A DNA stretch of 43,846 nucleotides from Azospirillaceae bacterium (GTDB lineage: Bacteria; Pseudomonadota; Alphaproteobacteria; Azospirillales; Azospirillaceae): assembly GCA_028277115.1 (NCBI GenBank), contig JANQHG010000125.1, forward strand, positions 1 to 43,846, written 5' to 3'. The notes beneath the pieces were generated by a model, which worked only from the letters and a program-made list of their open reading frames with translations, made no database searches and was not told where the DNA came from. Below, piece by piece: positions 18,449 through 29,864 of this stretch. Positions within the stretch are counted from its first letter, which is position 1. Each line of letters starts with the position of its first letter. Position numbers and translations under genes: made by a program.

Positions 18449-20794
18449 ATGATCGAAGAGACCGATACCCGGGCGCCCGACGGGCCCCCGCCCCTGCCCG
18501 CGCCGTCGCCCGCGGCGGCGCTGCCGGCGGCGGCGCCGGCCTATCTGGCGCCGCTCTACGCCGCCCAGCGCGCGGCGGTCGAGGCGGCCGACGGCCCGGT
18601 TCTGGTGCTTGCCGGCGCCGGCACCGGCAAGACCCGAGTCCTGACCACCCGGCTCGCCCACATCCTGGTCAGCCGGCGGCTGTCGCCGTTCCGCCTGCTC
18701 GCGGTCACCTTCACCAACAAGGCGGCGCGCGAGATGCGCGATCGGGTCGCCGCCCTGGTCGGCGCCCCGATCGAGGGCTGGTGGCTCGGCACCTTCCATT
18801 CCCTGGCCGCCAGGATGCTGCGCCGCCACGCCGAGTTGGTCGGGTTGACACCGTCGTTCACCATTCTCGACACCGACGACCAGCTGCGCCTGTTGAAGGG
18901 GCTGATCGGCGACGCCGGGATCGACGCCAAGAAGTGGCCGGCGCGCCAGCTGCTCGGCGTGATCGAACGTTGGAAGGACCGCGGTCTGACCCCGGACAAG
19001 CTCAAGCCCGAAGACGGCGGCCAGGTTGCGGGCGGCCGGGTGATCGCGCTCTACCAGGCCTATCAGGCGCGGCTCGTCGCGCTGAATGCCTGCGACTTCG
19101 GCGACTTGTTGCTGCACACGCTCGCGGTGTTCCAAAGCCACCCCGACATTCTCACCGACTATCACCGCCGATTCCAATATCTCCTGGTCGACGAGTATCA
19201 AGACACCAATGTCGCGCAGTATCTGTGGCTGCGCCTGCTGGCGCAGGGCCGGCGCAACATCTGTTGCGTCGGCGACGAGGACCAGTCGATCTACGGCTGG
19301 CGCGGCGCCGAGATCGGCAACATCCTGCGGTTCGAACAGGATTTCCCGGGCGCGACCGTGGTTCGGCTCGAGGAGAACTATCGCTCGACCCGGCACATCC
19401 TGGGCGCCGCCTCGGGCCTGATCGCGCACAACAAAGGCCGGCTCGGCAAGACGCTGTACACCAGCCGCGACGGCGGCGAGTTGGTCGAGGTGTACGGCCA
19501 CCTCGATTCGGACGACGAGGCGCGCTGGATCGGCGACCAGATCGAGGCGCGCCAGCGCGCCGGCGACCGCTTGGGCGAGATCGCGGTGTTGGTCCGCGCC
19601 GGGTTCCAGACCCGCGAGATCGAAGAGCGGCTGCTCCAGATCGGCGTGCCCTACCGGGTGCTCGGGGGGCCGCGGTTTTACGAGCGGCTCGAGATTCGTG
19701 ACGCGCTCGCTTATCTCCGGCTGATCAACGAGCCGCGCGACGATCTTGCGTTCGAGCGGATCGTCAACACGCCCAAGCGCGGCCTCGGGCCCGCCGCGGT
19801 CCAGGCGATCACCCGGCTCGCCCGCGCCCAAGAGCTGCCGCTGACCGAGGCGGCGTGGCGGCTGACCGAGACCGACGAGCTGAAGACGCGGCCGCGGTCC
19901 GCCTTGCGCGGGCTGTTGCAGGACCTCGAACGCTGGCGCGCGCTGGAACGCCAGATCGCGCACACCGAACTGGCGCGCCAGGTGCTGGACGAGTCCGGCT
20001 ACACCCGGATGTGGCAGACCGACAAATCCCCCGAGGCGCCGGGGCGGCTTGAGAACTTGAAAGAGCTGATCAACGCGCTTGCCGAGTTCGTCAACCTTGC
20101 GGGTTTCCTCGAGCATGTCGCGCTGGTCATGGAGGCGGCCGAGGCCGAGGGCGGCGACCAGGTCAATCTGATGACGCTGCACGGCGCCAAGGGGCTCGAG
20201 TTCGACACCGTGTTCCTGCCCGGCTGGGAAGAGGGTCTGTTTCCAAACCAGCGCGCGGTCGACGAAACCGGGATCGCCGGGCTCGAGGAGGAACGCCGTC
20301 TCGCCTATGTCGGCCTGACCCGGGCGCGGCTGCGGGCCCGGATCAGCTTTGCCGCGCGCCGGCGGGCGTTCGGCAAATGGGCGGACGCCCTGCCCTCGCG
20401 CTTCCTCGACGAGCTGCCGGCCGAGCATGCCCGGGTCAAGCCCGCGATCGACGTCGAGGTCGGCGGGGCGGTCGGCGGGGCGGTCGGCGGGTTTGCCGAG
20501 GCGTCGGTGCCGTTCACCCCGGCACCGCGCCGTCCGTTCACGCCGCCGCCGGGCGCGCGCCGGTCGCCGCCGCCGCCCGGACGCGGCGTCACGCTCGACG
20601 GCACCGCGTACGAGGTCGCGCCGCGGCCGCGCCCGGCCGAGCCGTACCGCCCGGGCGCCCGGGTGTTCCACCGCAAGTTTGGCTACGGCACGGTCGAGGC
20701 GGTCGAGGACGAAAAGCTCGAGATCAGCTTCGACCACGCCGGCACCAAACGGGTGATGGACGGTTTCGTGGTCCCGGCCGACCAGGCGGACTGA
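18449..20794 (+). CDS. uvrD: UvrD/PcrA-type superfamily 1 DNA helicase
   Basis: This ATP-dependent 3'-5' helicase acts in nucleotide excision and mismatch repair and in clearing replication conflicts. The 781 residues show motif I (LAGAGTGKTRVLTTRL, near residue 50), FTNKAAREMRDRV, GTFHSLAARML, motif II DEYQDTN, motif III GDEDQSIYGWRGAEIG, LEENYRST, motif V TLHGAKGLEFDTVFLPGWEE and motif VI YVGLTRAR. After a Pro/Gly/Ala-rich linker comes a C-terminal Tudor-like region (GARVFHRKFGYGTVEAVED), as in PcrA/UvrD. The N-terminal 30 residues are Pro/Ala-rich and of low complexity. ATG 18449 is the best start; only a weak ribosome-binding site is visible. Confidence 0.95.
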   Translation: MIEETDTRAPDGPPPLPAPSPAAALPAAAPAYLAPLYAAQRAAVEAADGPVLVLAGAGTGKTRVLTTRLAHILVSRRLSPFRLLAVTFTNKAAREMRDRVAALVGAPIEGWWLGTFHSLAARMLRRHAELVGLTPSFTILDTDDQLRLLKGLIGDAGIDAKKWPARQLLGVIERWKDRGLTPDKLKPEDGGQVAGGRVIALYQAYQARLVALNACDFGDLLLHTLAVFQSHPDILTDYHRRFQYLLVDEYQDTNVAQYLWLRLLAQGRRNICCVGDEDQSIYGWRGAEIGNILRFEQDFPGATVVRLEENYRSTRHILGAASGLIAHNKGRLGKTLYTSRDGGELVEVYGHLDSDDEARWIGDQIEARQRAGDRLGEIAVLVRAGFQTREIEERLLQIGVPYRVLGGPRFYERLEIRDALAYLRLINEPRDDLAFERIVNTPKRGLGPAAVQAITRLARAQELPLTEAAWRLTETDELKTRPRSALRGLLQDLERWRALERQIAHTELARQVLDESGYTRMWQTDKSPEAPGRLENLKELINALAEFVNLAGFLEHVALVMEAAEAEGGDQVNLMTLHGAKGLEFDTVFLPGWEEGLFPNQRAVDETGIAGLEEERRLAYVGLTRARLRARISFAARRRAFGKWADALPSRFLDELPAEHARVKPAIDVEVGGAVGGAVGGFAEASVPFTPAPRRPFTPPPGARRSPPPPGRGVTLDGTAYEVAPRPRPAEPYRPGARVFHRKFGYGTVEAVEDEKLEISFDHAGTKRVMDGFVVPADQAD

Positions 20795-20821
20795 AGCCGG
20801 CCGCGCGGTTGTCCCCGACCC

Positions 20822-20834
20822 TTAGCAATGCTAA
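20822..20834. promoter_or_regulatory. Palindrome in the gyrA upstream region
   Basis: TTAGCAATGCTAA is a perfect 6+6 palindrome around one base, in the 121-base gap between uvrD and gyrA, about 80 bases before the gyrA start. It is unusually AT-rich for this genome and could be an operator; no regulator can be named. Confidence 0.4.
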
Positions 20835-20915
20835 TGTTTGGCGCACCGCACCCAATGACCCTGAAATGCCCAAACACTCCGGAATGATCGTGCCCGATTT
20901 CCGAGGTTCGCGCCC

Positions 20916-23681
<2,766 letters not shown>

Positions 23682-23710
23682 AGCGCCCGAGACCAAGGAG
23701 AGCGGGCGCC

Positions 23711-24232
23711 ATGGGCCAGTACCGCACCGGGCTTTACCCCGGCACCTTCGACCCGATCACCTTCGGGCACCTCGACGTGATCCAGCGGGCGACCAAGCTG
23801 GTCGACCACCTGATCGTCGGGGTCGCGACCAACGAGGGCAAGGGCCCGCTGTTCGACGTCGACGAGCGGGTCGAAATGGTGCGCGACGACCTGGCCGACC
23901 TTGCGACCAACGGCATCGAGGTCGAGGTCCGGCCGTTCAGCACGCTGTTGATGAACTTCGCGATCTCGATCGACGCGTCGATCATCATCCGGGGTCTGCG
24001 CGCGGTCTCGGACTTCGAGTACGAGTTTCAGATGGCGGGGATGAACGCGCGGATGAACCCGAGTGTCGAGACGGTGTTCCTGATGGCGTCGGACCGCCAC
24101 CAGTTCATCTCGTCGCGCTTTGTCAAAGAGGTTGGACGCCTCGGCGGCGACGTCAGCCATTTCGTGTCGCGCCGGGTCGCCGTGCATCTGAACGAGCGGT
24201 TCGCGTGCGAGAAGGCAGTGCGGGCGGGCTGA
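23711..24232 (+). CDS. coaD: Phosphopantetheine adenylyltransferase
   Basis: CoaD transfers AMP from ATP to 4'-phosphopantetheine, the penultimate step of coenzyme A synthesis. The 173-residue nucleotidyltransferase shows GLYPGTFDPITFGHLDVI with the T/HxGH ATP-binding motif, VGVATNEGKGPLF, IIRGLRAVSDFEYEFQMA and ISSRFVKEVGRLGGDV. An ATG follows a purine-rich AAGGAGAG about 11 bases upstream. It lies directly behind gyrA. Confidence 0.97.
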   Translation: MGQYRTGLYPGTFDPITFGHLDVIQRATKLVDHLIVGVATNEGKGPLFDVDERVEMVRDDLADLATNGIEVEVRPFSTLLMNFAISIDASIIIRGLRAVSDFEYEFQMAGMNARMNPSVETVFLMASDRHQFISSRFVKEVGRLGGDVSHFVSRRVAVHLNERFACEKAVRAG

Positions 24233-24241
24233 GCCGCCGTC

Positions 24242-24440
24242 GTTCGGCCTGACGGCCGTGCGGGGGGCGCTGCCCCCTCGACCCCCGCAAGGGGGGGCAC
24301 CCCCCTTGACCCCTGCCAATTGTACCAAAATCCGATTGTTTGGTTCCGGTTGTCCGCGCCTGAGGAAGCTGTTCACCGATCCTGTAGGTTGGGACGATCG
24401 GCCGGCACGGTCTGCCTGTTTGCATCGCCGGTGGGGTCCA
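24242..24440 (+). repeat. Dispersed MITE-like repeat, copy 2
   Basis: It starts ten bases after the coaD stop and matches the reverse complement of 1-175 in order and sequence, except for an extra G/C-run segment of about 35 bases near 24282-24318. The part from ATCCGATTGTTTGGTTCCGG (24330-24349) to CACCGATCCTGT also recurs at 39994-40060. An 11-base G homopolymer lies just beyond it (24457-24467). No coding frame is evident. Confidence 0.8.
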
Positions 24441-24514
24441 GGGGGCGATCCCTGGTGGGGGGGGGGGAACCCCTGACGTGGGCGCGACATCTCGCCGCCG
24501 AGAGAAAGTTCCCG

Positions 24515-25273
24515 TTACCGCACTTGATCCGGCCAGGACGGACGCCCGGTGGCGCAAAACGTCCGATAGAGCTCAGCGATCGCTGCCGCCGCGGTCTCAA
24601 GCAGCCGCGCTCCGTGCGCCGGGCTGGCGAGCGCCGGGTCGGAGCCGATCCGGCCGTCCGGATAACGCCGTCGCAGGTCGGCCGCATCCCCGAACCGCCC
24701 CGACGGCGCGACCCGCGGCGCGAGCACCCGAGGCAGTGCCCGGTCCGGATGCAGATGCCAGGTCACCGAAATCTCCGACGCCGTGGCATGAACGCCGTTG
24801 GCCGCACCGAACAGTGCGTCCTGAAGCCGCGCGACCGGTGCCGGCTGCCACCAGTTGACGCCGTCGCACACCACCCGCCCGGCCAGCGCCGGGTCGTCGG
24901 CGATCCGCTGGAACGCGGCCGCCAGGCTCGGGCCGTTGCCGCCATGGCCGTTGACGAACAGGACATGGGCAAAGCCGTGGTGGGCGAGCGACGCCACGAC
25001 GTCACAGATCACCGCGACCAGGGTCTCGGGCGCCAGCGACACCGTGCCCGGGAACGCCATGTGGTGGCGCGCCATGCCGACCGTCAGGGTCGGGCCGACG
25101 AGCGCATCGGCCAACTCGCCGGCGGCGGTCGCGATCGCCTCGGCGCACAGAGCGTCGGTGCCGATCAAGCCGGTCGGTCCGTGCTGCTCGGTCGAGCCGA
25201 TCGGCACCAGGATGCCGCGGTCGCGCGCCAGATGGGCCTCGACCTCGGGCCAGGTCATAAAGGCGAGTCGCAT
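24515..25273 (-). CDS. Creatininase-family amidohydrolase
   Basis: This 252-residue metal-dependent amidohydrolase has creatininase-family motifs: ILVPIGSTEQHGPTGLIGTD (metal-binding Glu/His and Asp), MARHHMAFPGTVSL, FVNGHGGNGPSL with the conserved Asn-Gly-His-Gly-Gly-Asn, and GVHATASEISVTWHL with the Glu that binds the second metal. Substrates vary in the family (creatinine, formamide-type intermediates, mycofactocin maturation), so I give no specific reaction. ATG 25273 lies seven bases behind the stop of the upstream gene, so the two are probably cotranscribed. Confidence 0.85.
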   Translation of the reverse strand: MRLAFMTWPEVEAHLARDRGILVPIGSTEQHGPTGLIGTDALCAEAIATAAGELADALVGPTLTVGMARHHMAFPGTVSLAPETLVAVICDVVASLAHHGFAHVLFVNGHGGNGPSLAAAFQRIADDPALAGRVVCDGVNWWQPAPVARLQDALFGAANGVHATASEISVTWHLHPDRALPRVLAPRVAPSGRFGDAADLRRRYPDGRIGSDPALASPAHGARLLETAAAAIAELYRTFCATGRPSWPDQVR

Positions 25274-25280
25274 CGCCGGT

Positions 25281-25829
25281 TCAGCGGGCGGTGCGGCGCA
25301 CGGCGAACCCGGCGAGCGCGCGCCACGGCGCAACCAGGACCCGGCAGCGTCCGGTGTCGGCGTCGCGGAAGAAATAGACCCGCTCCGGCGCGCGGCGATT
25401 GCGCGGATCATAGAGGTTGGCGCCGTTGGAAAAGCCGAGGCCGTAACGCCGCCGGTCGGTGCGGGCATAGAGCCAGCCGTCCATCTGCTGGCGAAACGCG
25501 CCGTAGCGGCACAGCATCGACAGCTCGGGATCGGGCTCGGCGGTCGCGCGGAGGTCATCCTCGGTCAGGCTGTAGACCAGTTGGCTGGTCACCCGTCGCG
25601 GCATCGAGCGCGGCGCGATCACCGGCGGTGCGGCGCCGCGCCGCGGCCCCAGATGCACGGAGTCGTTTCGCTCGAGCCTGAGATCGCCGGCGCGCGCGCC
25701 CGGCGCGCCGGCACCGATCAGCCCGACCGCAAGGCAGCCCGCCAGCCCGCCCGCGACCCACCACCCGGGGCATGGTCGGCGGCGGGGCGACCGGTCGTCC
25801 GCTTGGGGATCAGAACGGGATATCGTCAT
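25281..25829 (-). CDS. Secreted hypothetical protein overlapping the ssb 3' end
   Basis: The 182-residue product has an Arg-rich N-terminus ([12 protein letters not shown]) and a hydrophobic stretch ([17 protein letters not shown]) ending in a signal-peptidase-like ARA-GD, so it should be exported, possibly by Tat. The mature part has motifs such as [37 protein letters not shown] and [15 protein letters not shown], with two Cys that could bond. I do not recognise the family. The start at 25829 overlaps ssb by 20 bases in another frame, indicating coupling. The creatininase-family gene follows. Confidence 0.65.
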   Translation of the reverse strand: MTISRSDPQADDRSPRRRPCPGWWVAGGLAGCLAVGLIGAGAPGARAGDLRLERNDSVHLGPRRGAAPPVIAPRSMPRRVTSQLVYSLTEDDLRATAEPDPELSMLCRYGAFRQQMDGWLYARTDRRRYGLGFSNGANLYDPRNRRAPERVYFFRDADTGRCRVLVAPWRALAGFAVRRTAR

Positions 25830-26367
25830 CGAAGCCGTCTTCGGCCGGCGGCGCCATCGGGCCCGGGCCGGGGGGGGGCGGCCCGCTGCGTCCGCCGGCA
25901 GCGCCGCCGCCGCCACCCGCCGCGCGGTCGTCGGCGCCGTGGTCGTCGCCGCCATAACCGCCACCGCCATATCCGCCGCCGCCGCCCGATGCGCCGCCAT
26001 AGCCGCCACCGCCGTCGCGGCTGTCGAGCATGGTGAGCTCACCGCGATAGGGTCTTAAAACCACCTCGGTGGTGTAGCGCTCCTGCCCCGACTGGTCGGA
26101 CCATTTGCGGGTCTCGAGTTGGCCTTCGAGGTAGAGCTTGGAGCCCTTCTTGACGTAGCGCTCGATCACCCCGACCAGCGCCTCGTTGAACACCGCGATC
26201 CGGTGCCATTCGGTGCGTTCGCGCCGTTCGCCGGTGGTGCGGTCCTTCCAGGCCTCGCTGGTGGCAAGGGAGAAGCTGGCGACCCGGCCGCCGCTCTGCA
26301 TCGTTCGGATCTCGGGGTCACGCCCGAGATTGCCGATCAGGATCACCTTGTTGACGCTCCCCGCCAT
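25810..26367 (-). CDS. ssb: Single-stranded DNA-binding protein
   Basis: SSB coats single-stranded DNA as a tetramer in replication, recombination and repair. The OB fold occupies about residues 1-112: [48 protein letters not shown] and [19 protein letters not shown] Gly-rich, disordered linker follows, then the conserved acidic tip DGFDDDIPF, which binds partner proteins. Length 185 is normal. ATG 26367 starts the canonical [13 protein letters not shown]. Confidence 0.97.
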   Translation of the reverse strand: MAGSVNKVILIGNLGRDPEIRTMQSGGRVASFSLATSEAWKDRTTGERRERTEWHRIAVFNEALVGVIERYVKKGSKLYLEGQLETRKWSDQSGQERYTTEVVLRPYRGELTMLDSRDGGGGYGGASGGGGGYGGGGYGGDDHGADDRAAGGGGGAAGGRSGPPPPGPGPMAPPAEDGFDDDIPF

Positions 26368-26650
26368 CGCGCCTCGACCTCCGGTTCGACCAGGCTTGGT
26401 ACACTTGGTCGCGCGATCATAAAGAGCCCCGTCCGACCACGCCACCCCGGTCAAAGGGTCGGCGTCCCACCGACCCCCGGGCGTGCGCGGCGCACACCCA
26501 ACCGGGCGGCGCCGGCCACCAGCGGCCCCCTTTGCGACATTCTGGCGCAGGCCTTTATATCAGTATTTTCTAATGTACATAGGGAAGCGTGGCTCGGTCG
26601 GGTTCGTCCGGCCGCGCGTTCAGGCCCTTCAATCCGGAGTTCGACCGACC

Positions 26651-26854
26651 ATGACGATCGACCGCGCCGTGTTCGCCTTTGCCGGCACCTTCATCCTGGT
26701 CAGCCTGGCGTTGTCCCAGTTGCACCATGAGTATTGGCTGTTCTTTACCGGCTTTGTCGGCCTCAACATGCTTCAGGCGGCGTTCACCGGCTTTTGTCCG
26801 CTCGCGATCGTGTTGAAGCGGCTCGGGCTTGCCCCCGGCATCGCGTTCAGCTGA
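26651..26854 (+). CDS. DUF2892 (YgaP-type) membrane protein
   Basis: This 67-residue protein has two hydrophobic helices (about 5-20 and 27-43) and the family pattern [40 protein letters not shown], then [12 protein letters not shown]. In DUF2892 proteins the Cys-Pro pair near the second helix is conserved; related domains are fused to rhodaneses. Function is unknown. It is divergent from ssb, with about 280 bases of shared upstream sequence, and is followed by a GC hairpin. Confidence 0.85.
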   Translation: MTIDRAVFAFAGTFILVSLALSQLHHEYWLFFTGFVGLNMLQAAFTGFCPLAIVLKRLGLAPGIAFS

Positions 26855-26874
26855 CCGCCCCGAGCAAACAACAA

Positions 26875-26897
26875 GGGCGGCCCCATCCAGGCCGCCC
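26875..26897. terminator. Bidirectional-type hairpin between convergent genes
   Basis: GGGCGGCC (26875-26882) and GGCCGCCC (26890-26897) form a perfect 8-base stem. It lies between the convergent DUF2892 and CBS-domain genes. The T-tract is poor, but A-rich AAACAACAA on its 5' side would give a U-tract for minus-strand transcripts. Confidence 0.7.
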
Positions 26898-26942
26898 CTC
26901 ATCCTGTCGTGGCGACGTCCGACGCGCCTCGGGCCGTCCGGA

Positions 26943-27407
26943 TCACGCCGCGCGGTAGATCTCCCACGCCGGCCGGGTGCGCTGGCGCGCGGCCGTCAAG
27001 AGGTGATCAACCTCGGCCGACTGTTCTTCAAGGCAGGCGCCCATCACGTCGCGCACGCTGATCATGCCGATCAGGCGACCGTCCTCGAGCACCGGCAGAT
27101 GGCGGATGCGCCGGCGGTTCATCGTGAACGCGACATCGGTGCAGGTCTCCTCAGGCGTGCAGCTTTCGACCGACCGGGTCATCAGGTCATCGACCCGCAA
27201 ATGCAACGCGCAACGCCCCTCGTTGCCGACCGCGCGGATCAGGTCGCGTTCGGAGAAGATGCCAAGCAGATCGCCGGCCTCGTCGGTCACCACGACCGCG
27301 CCAATCTTGTGGGTATGGAGCAGGCGCGCCGCCTCGGTCACCGGGGTCTCGGGGCGAACGGTGTAAAGGTCGGAGCTCTTGCGGGCGAGGATGGCTTCAA
27401 TCTTCAC
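26943..27407 (-). CDS. Two-CBS-domain protein
   Basis: This 154-residue protein is made of two CBS domains: residues 5-60 (VRPETPVTEAARLLHTHKIG, GDLLGIFSERDLIRAV) and 72-130 (MTRSVESCTPEETCTDVAFT, HLPVLEDGRLIGMISVRDVM). CBS pairs bind adenosine nucleotides and act as energy or redox sensors; free-standing ones have no fixed target. GTG 27407 has a very good AGGAGG six bases upstream and gives the canonical VKIEAIL start. Confidence 0.88.
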   Translation of the reverse strand: MKIEAILARKSSDLYTVRPETPVTEAARLLHTHKIGAVVVTDEAGDLLGIFSERDLIRAVGNEGRCALHLRVDDLMTRSVESCTPEETCTDVAFTMNRRRIRHLPVLEDGRLIGMISVRDVMGACLEEQSAEVDHLLTAARQRTRPAWEIYRAA

Positions 27408-27592
27408 GGCGGGCCTCCTTGGATGGCGTCTCGATCCCTCTCTCTGCACGACGCCAATATAGGCGGCATCGTGGGATTGGTCTCACTGTCAACCCTTACA
27501 GGCTCGCCTGTTTACATGCTGCAACGCAGTAATCAACCGTTAATCATTGGTTCATGACGCCGGCCCATTTCGCTGGAGCCCCGGGGCGGGGT

Positions 27593-27859
27593 TCATCCGC
27601 CAACCGGTCTGCACCCCGTGTCTTCATGAGCTGTCTCGATCGACCGATCACGCCAACGAGCGACCCGTCTGGGCCGGTCCGCAAGCTCACGAGCAACCGC
27701 CGCCGGCGAACGGCCGTCCGCCAATGCCAGGACGATCCGACATCTATCTGCCGATTCCTGCGGCGTCGATCCGGCCCGAATCAAAGCCCCCACTGTCGAC
27801 CGTGCCTCATCCGTCACCCGCAACTGCCGCCCAACCCGCATATCTTGCATTCCCCCCAA
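27593..27859 (-). pseudogene. IS630-family transposase N-terminal fragment
   Basis: About 55 residues (LIRAGSTPQESADRCRIVLA, then LADGRSPAAVARELADRP and RRVARWRDRSIE) match the N-terminal helix-turn-helix of IS630-family transposases. The DDE catalytic part is missing: the frame ends soon after and no continuation is readable in other frames downstream. I saw no flanking TA-bounded inverted repeats. It is a decayed insertion sequence between the CBS gene and the amide cluster. Confidence 0.6.
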
Positions 27860-28713
27860 GTCGCGTTGCCGAGAGGCAATCTACATTCTGTATGTCCGAA
27901 CGTGAGTCTGGTAAAAAGGGCACTACATGTTGCGTCCCAGACCCATCGCCGTTTTCGCCGCGGTGCACGAACGGTCTTCAAAGCCGCCTTGATGAGGATC
28001 GGCATGGACTGTCGACCGCTTGACCCACGGGATCGGCGTCGAAGAGTGACCCCCGTTCCGGTGGCATTGCCGAGAGTTTCCGTCCCTGTCCGGCACCCCG
28101 CCGACGGCTCCGGGCCCGACACCCCAGCACGCTCACCGCAGCGTCGAAAAATGGCGGTCACAGTTCGATACCGGAAGCGGCCAGGTTTGCATAGCGACCC
28201 ATAAAAAGGACTTTTACAACGAATCAAAGAATTATTTATCTATTTTTAGATCACAAAAACAAATATGCTGCTGGCTATCATGTTTATTTGACACACCATG
28301 TGTATGCGCAATATGTGTTTTAGTTATTCACTAAGCTATATATTTAATTTTCTTTTCATCAGTACACCCAGAAGAACTATTCAGTTATTGATTTCGGAAG
28401 GCGACAGAAAGCTCAGTCGCCGTTCGAACTCCCCCTCCCTCCCGAGGTAACGCCGCTGCGCCGCACATTGTTCCCGCGTTGCACAATCGACCGCAACGCC
28501 CATCCAGTTTGGCCGCGTATCTGTTTGCGGTGCGATAATCTACGCCGAACAGGGGATACCCTTCGGTTGAAGACCATTTATTGCTTGTGCTGGCCCAAAG
28601 CGCTCTCCATGTTTCATACATAAAAAGGTATTTTTTTGTGCGCCGTCGGATTGGCCAAGTCCGACCATCTTGGCCTCGAAAGGGCGTCACGATCATTTTG
28701 GGAGGGCGCCGAG
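27860..28713. other. Intergenic region with an AT-rich island before amiC
   Basis: I find no supported gene. Bases 28201-28385 are strikingly AT-rich in this GC-rich genome (runs such as GAATTATTTATCTATTTTTA and TATATATTTAATTTTC), and short AT-rich patches follow at about 28615-28640. It separates the transposase remnant from the amide cluster and presumably contains the amiC promoter. No sigma-54 consensus was found. Confidence 0.5.
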
Positions 28714-29856
28714 ATGGCCACCAACGGCAGCACCACGGAACCCTGGCGGGTCGGCGTGCTGTTCTCGAACTCCGGCTTCATGGCGGTGATCGAGGATACG
28801 CAATTGCGCGGCACCCTGCTCGCGATCGATGAGATCAACGCCGCCGGCGGTATCAACGGGCGGGAACTGGTGCCGATGATCTACGATCCTGGGTCGGAGC
28901 CTGCGGCATTCGGTCGGTTCGCAAAGAAACTAATGGTCGAGGATGGCGTCACCACAATCTTCGGCTGCTACACCTCAAGCAGCCGTAAAGCGGTGCTGCC
29001 GGTGGTCGAGCGGCTTAATGGCTTGCTCTGGTACCCAACTATCTACGAAGGGTTCGAGTTCTCGCCTAATGTCATCTATACCGGCGCCGCGCCGAACCAA
29101 AATAGCGTCGCGCTCTGCCGGTTCCTTTTCGATCATTACGGCACGCGCTTCTTCTTCGTCGGCTCCGATTACATCTACCCGCGCGAGTCGAACCGGGTGA
29201 TGCGCGAGTTGGTGCACGCCAAGGGTGGTGAGGTCATTGGCGAAATCTATGTGCCCCTGCGCGCGCAGCGGCGCGACTTTGCGCCGATCCTGCGCCGCAT
29301 CCGCACGCAAAGGCCCGACGTCATTTTTTCCACCGTGGTTGGTGAAGCGACGGTCTATCTTTACCAGGCCTATGTCGAGGCAGGCCTCGACCCCAAGACC
29401 GTGCCGATTGCCAGCCTCACGACGACCGAAGCCGAGATACGCGCCATGGGCGTCGATGTCGGGGAGGGCCACATTACGGTTGCGCCCTATTTCGATGGCA
29501 TTCGAACCGATCGCAACATGGAATTTATTGAGCGGTATAAAAGCCGCTATGGCGAGGACCAGACGACCAACATGTGCGTCGAAGCGGCCTATTTCCAGGT
29601 CCATGTCTTCGCCAAGGCGCTCGCCGAAGCCAATTCCATGGAGACCGATGCCCTGCGCCCAATGGTGTTGGGCGCCGAGTTCGAGGCCCCGCAGGGCCGC
29701 ATCAGCGTCAACCCGATCAGCGCCCACACCGACCTGTGGACGAGGATCGGCCGGGCCGACCGCCGGGGTCATTTCGAGATCCTGCGCGAGTCGCTGACGC
29801 CGGTGCTCGCCGATCCCTACCTGGTCGGCTACGGCCGAACCGCGGTCTACCAGTAG
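28714..29856 (+). CDS. amiC: AmiC, cytoplasmic amide-sensing regulator
   Basis: AmiC is the ligand-sensing partner that holds the antiterminator AmiR inactive until a short amide binds. The 380-residue periplasmic-binding-protein fold has no signal peptide (MATNGSTTEPWRVGVLFS), fitting a cytoplasmic role. Ligand-pocket sequence GCYTSSSRKAVLPV and WYPTIYEG matches AmiC and the amide/urea-binding proteins. It also has VIFSTVVGEATVYLYQAY and IASLTTTEAEIRAMG. ATG 28714 follows GGAGGG by about seven bases. amiR starts eight bases after its stop, the pairing expected for an AmiC-AmiR complex. It is clearly paralogous to the binding protein two genes downstream. Confidence 0.92.
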   Translation: MATNGSTTEPWRVGVLFSNSGFMAVIEDTQLRGTLLAIDEINAAGGINGRELVPMIYDPGSEPAAFGRFAKKLMVEDGVTTIFGCYTSSSRKAVLPVVERLNGLLWYPTIYEGFEFSPNVIYTGAAPNQNSVALCRFLFDHYGTRFFFVGSDYIYPRESNRVMRELVHAKGGEVIGEIYVPLRAQRRDFAPILRRIRTQRPDVIFSTVVGEATVYLYQAYVEAGLDPKTVPIASLTTTEAEIRAMGVDVGEGHITVAPYFDGIRTDRNMEFIERYKSRYGEDQTTNMCVEAAYFQVHVFAKALAEANSMETDALRPMVLGAEFEAPQGRISVNPISAHTDLWTRIGRADRRGHFEILRESLTPVLADPYLVGYGRTAVYQ

Positions 29857-29864
29857 GCGACGCC

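Noticed and set aside
17057-20737. A very long open frame of over 1200 codons antisense to cidAB and the helicase gene
   Set aside because: It mirrors the high G+C third positions of the real genes on the other strand. Its product is a low-complexity Arg/Gly/Asp/Leu-rich string with no family motif.
28400-28700. Sigma-54 promoter before amiC
   Set aside because: The TGGC-type hexamers found near 28510 and 28592 lack a correctly spaced TTGC partner.
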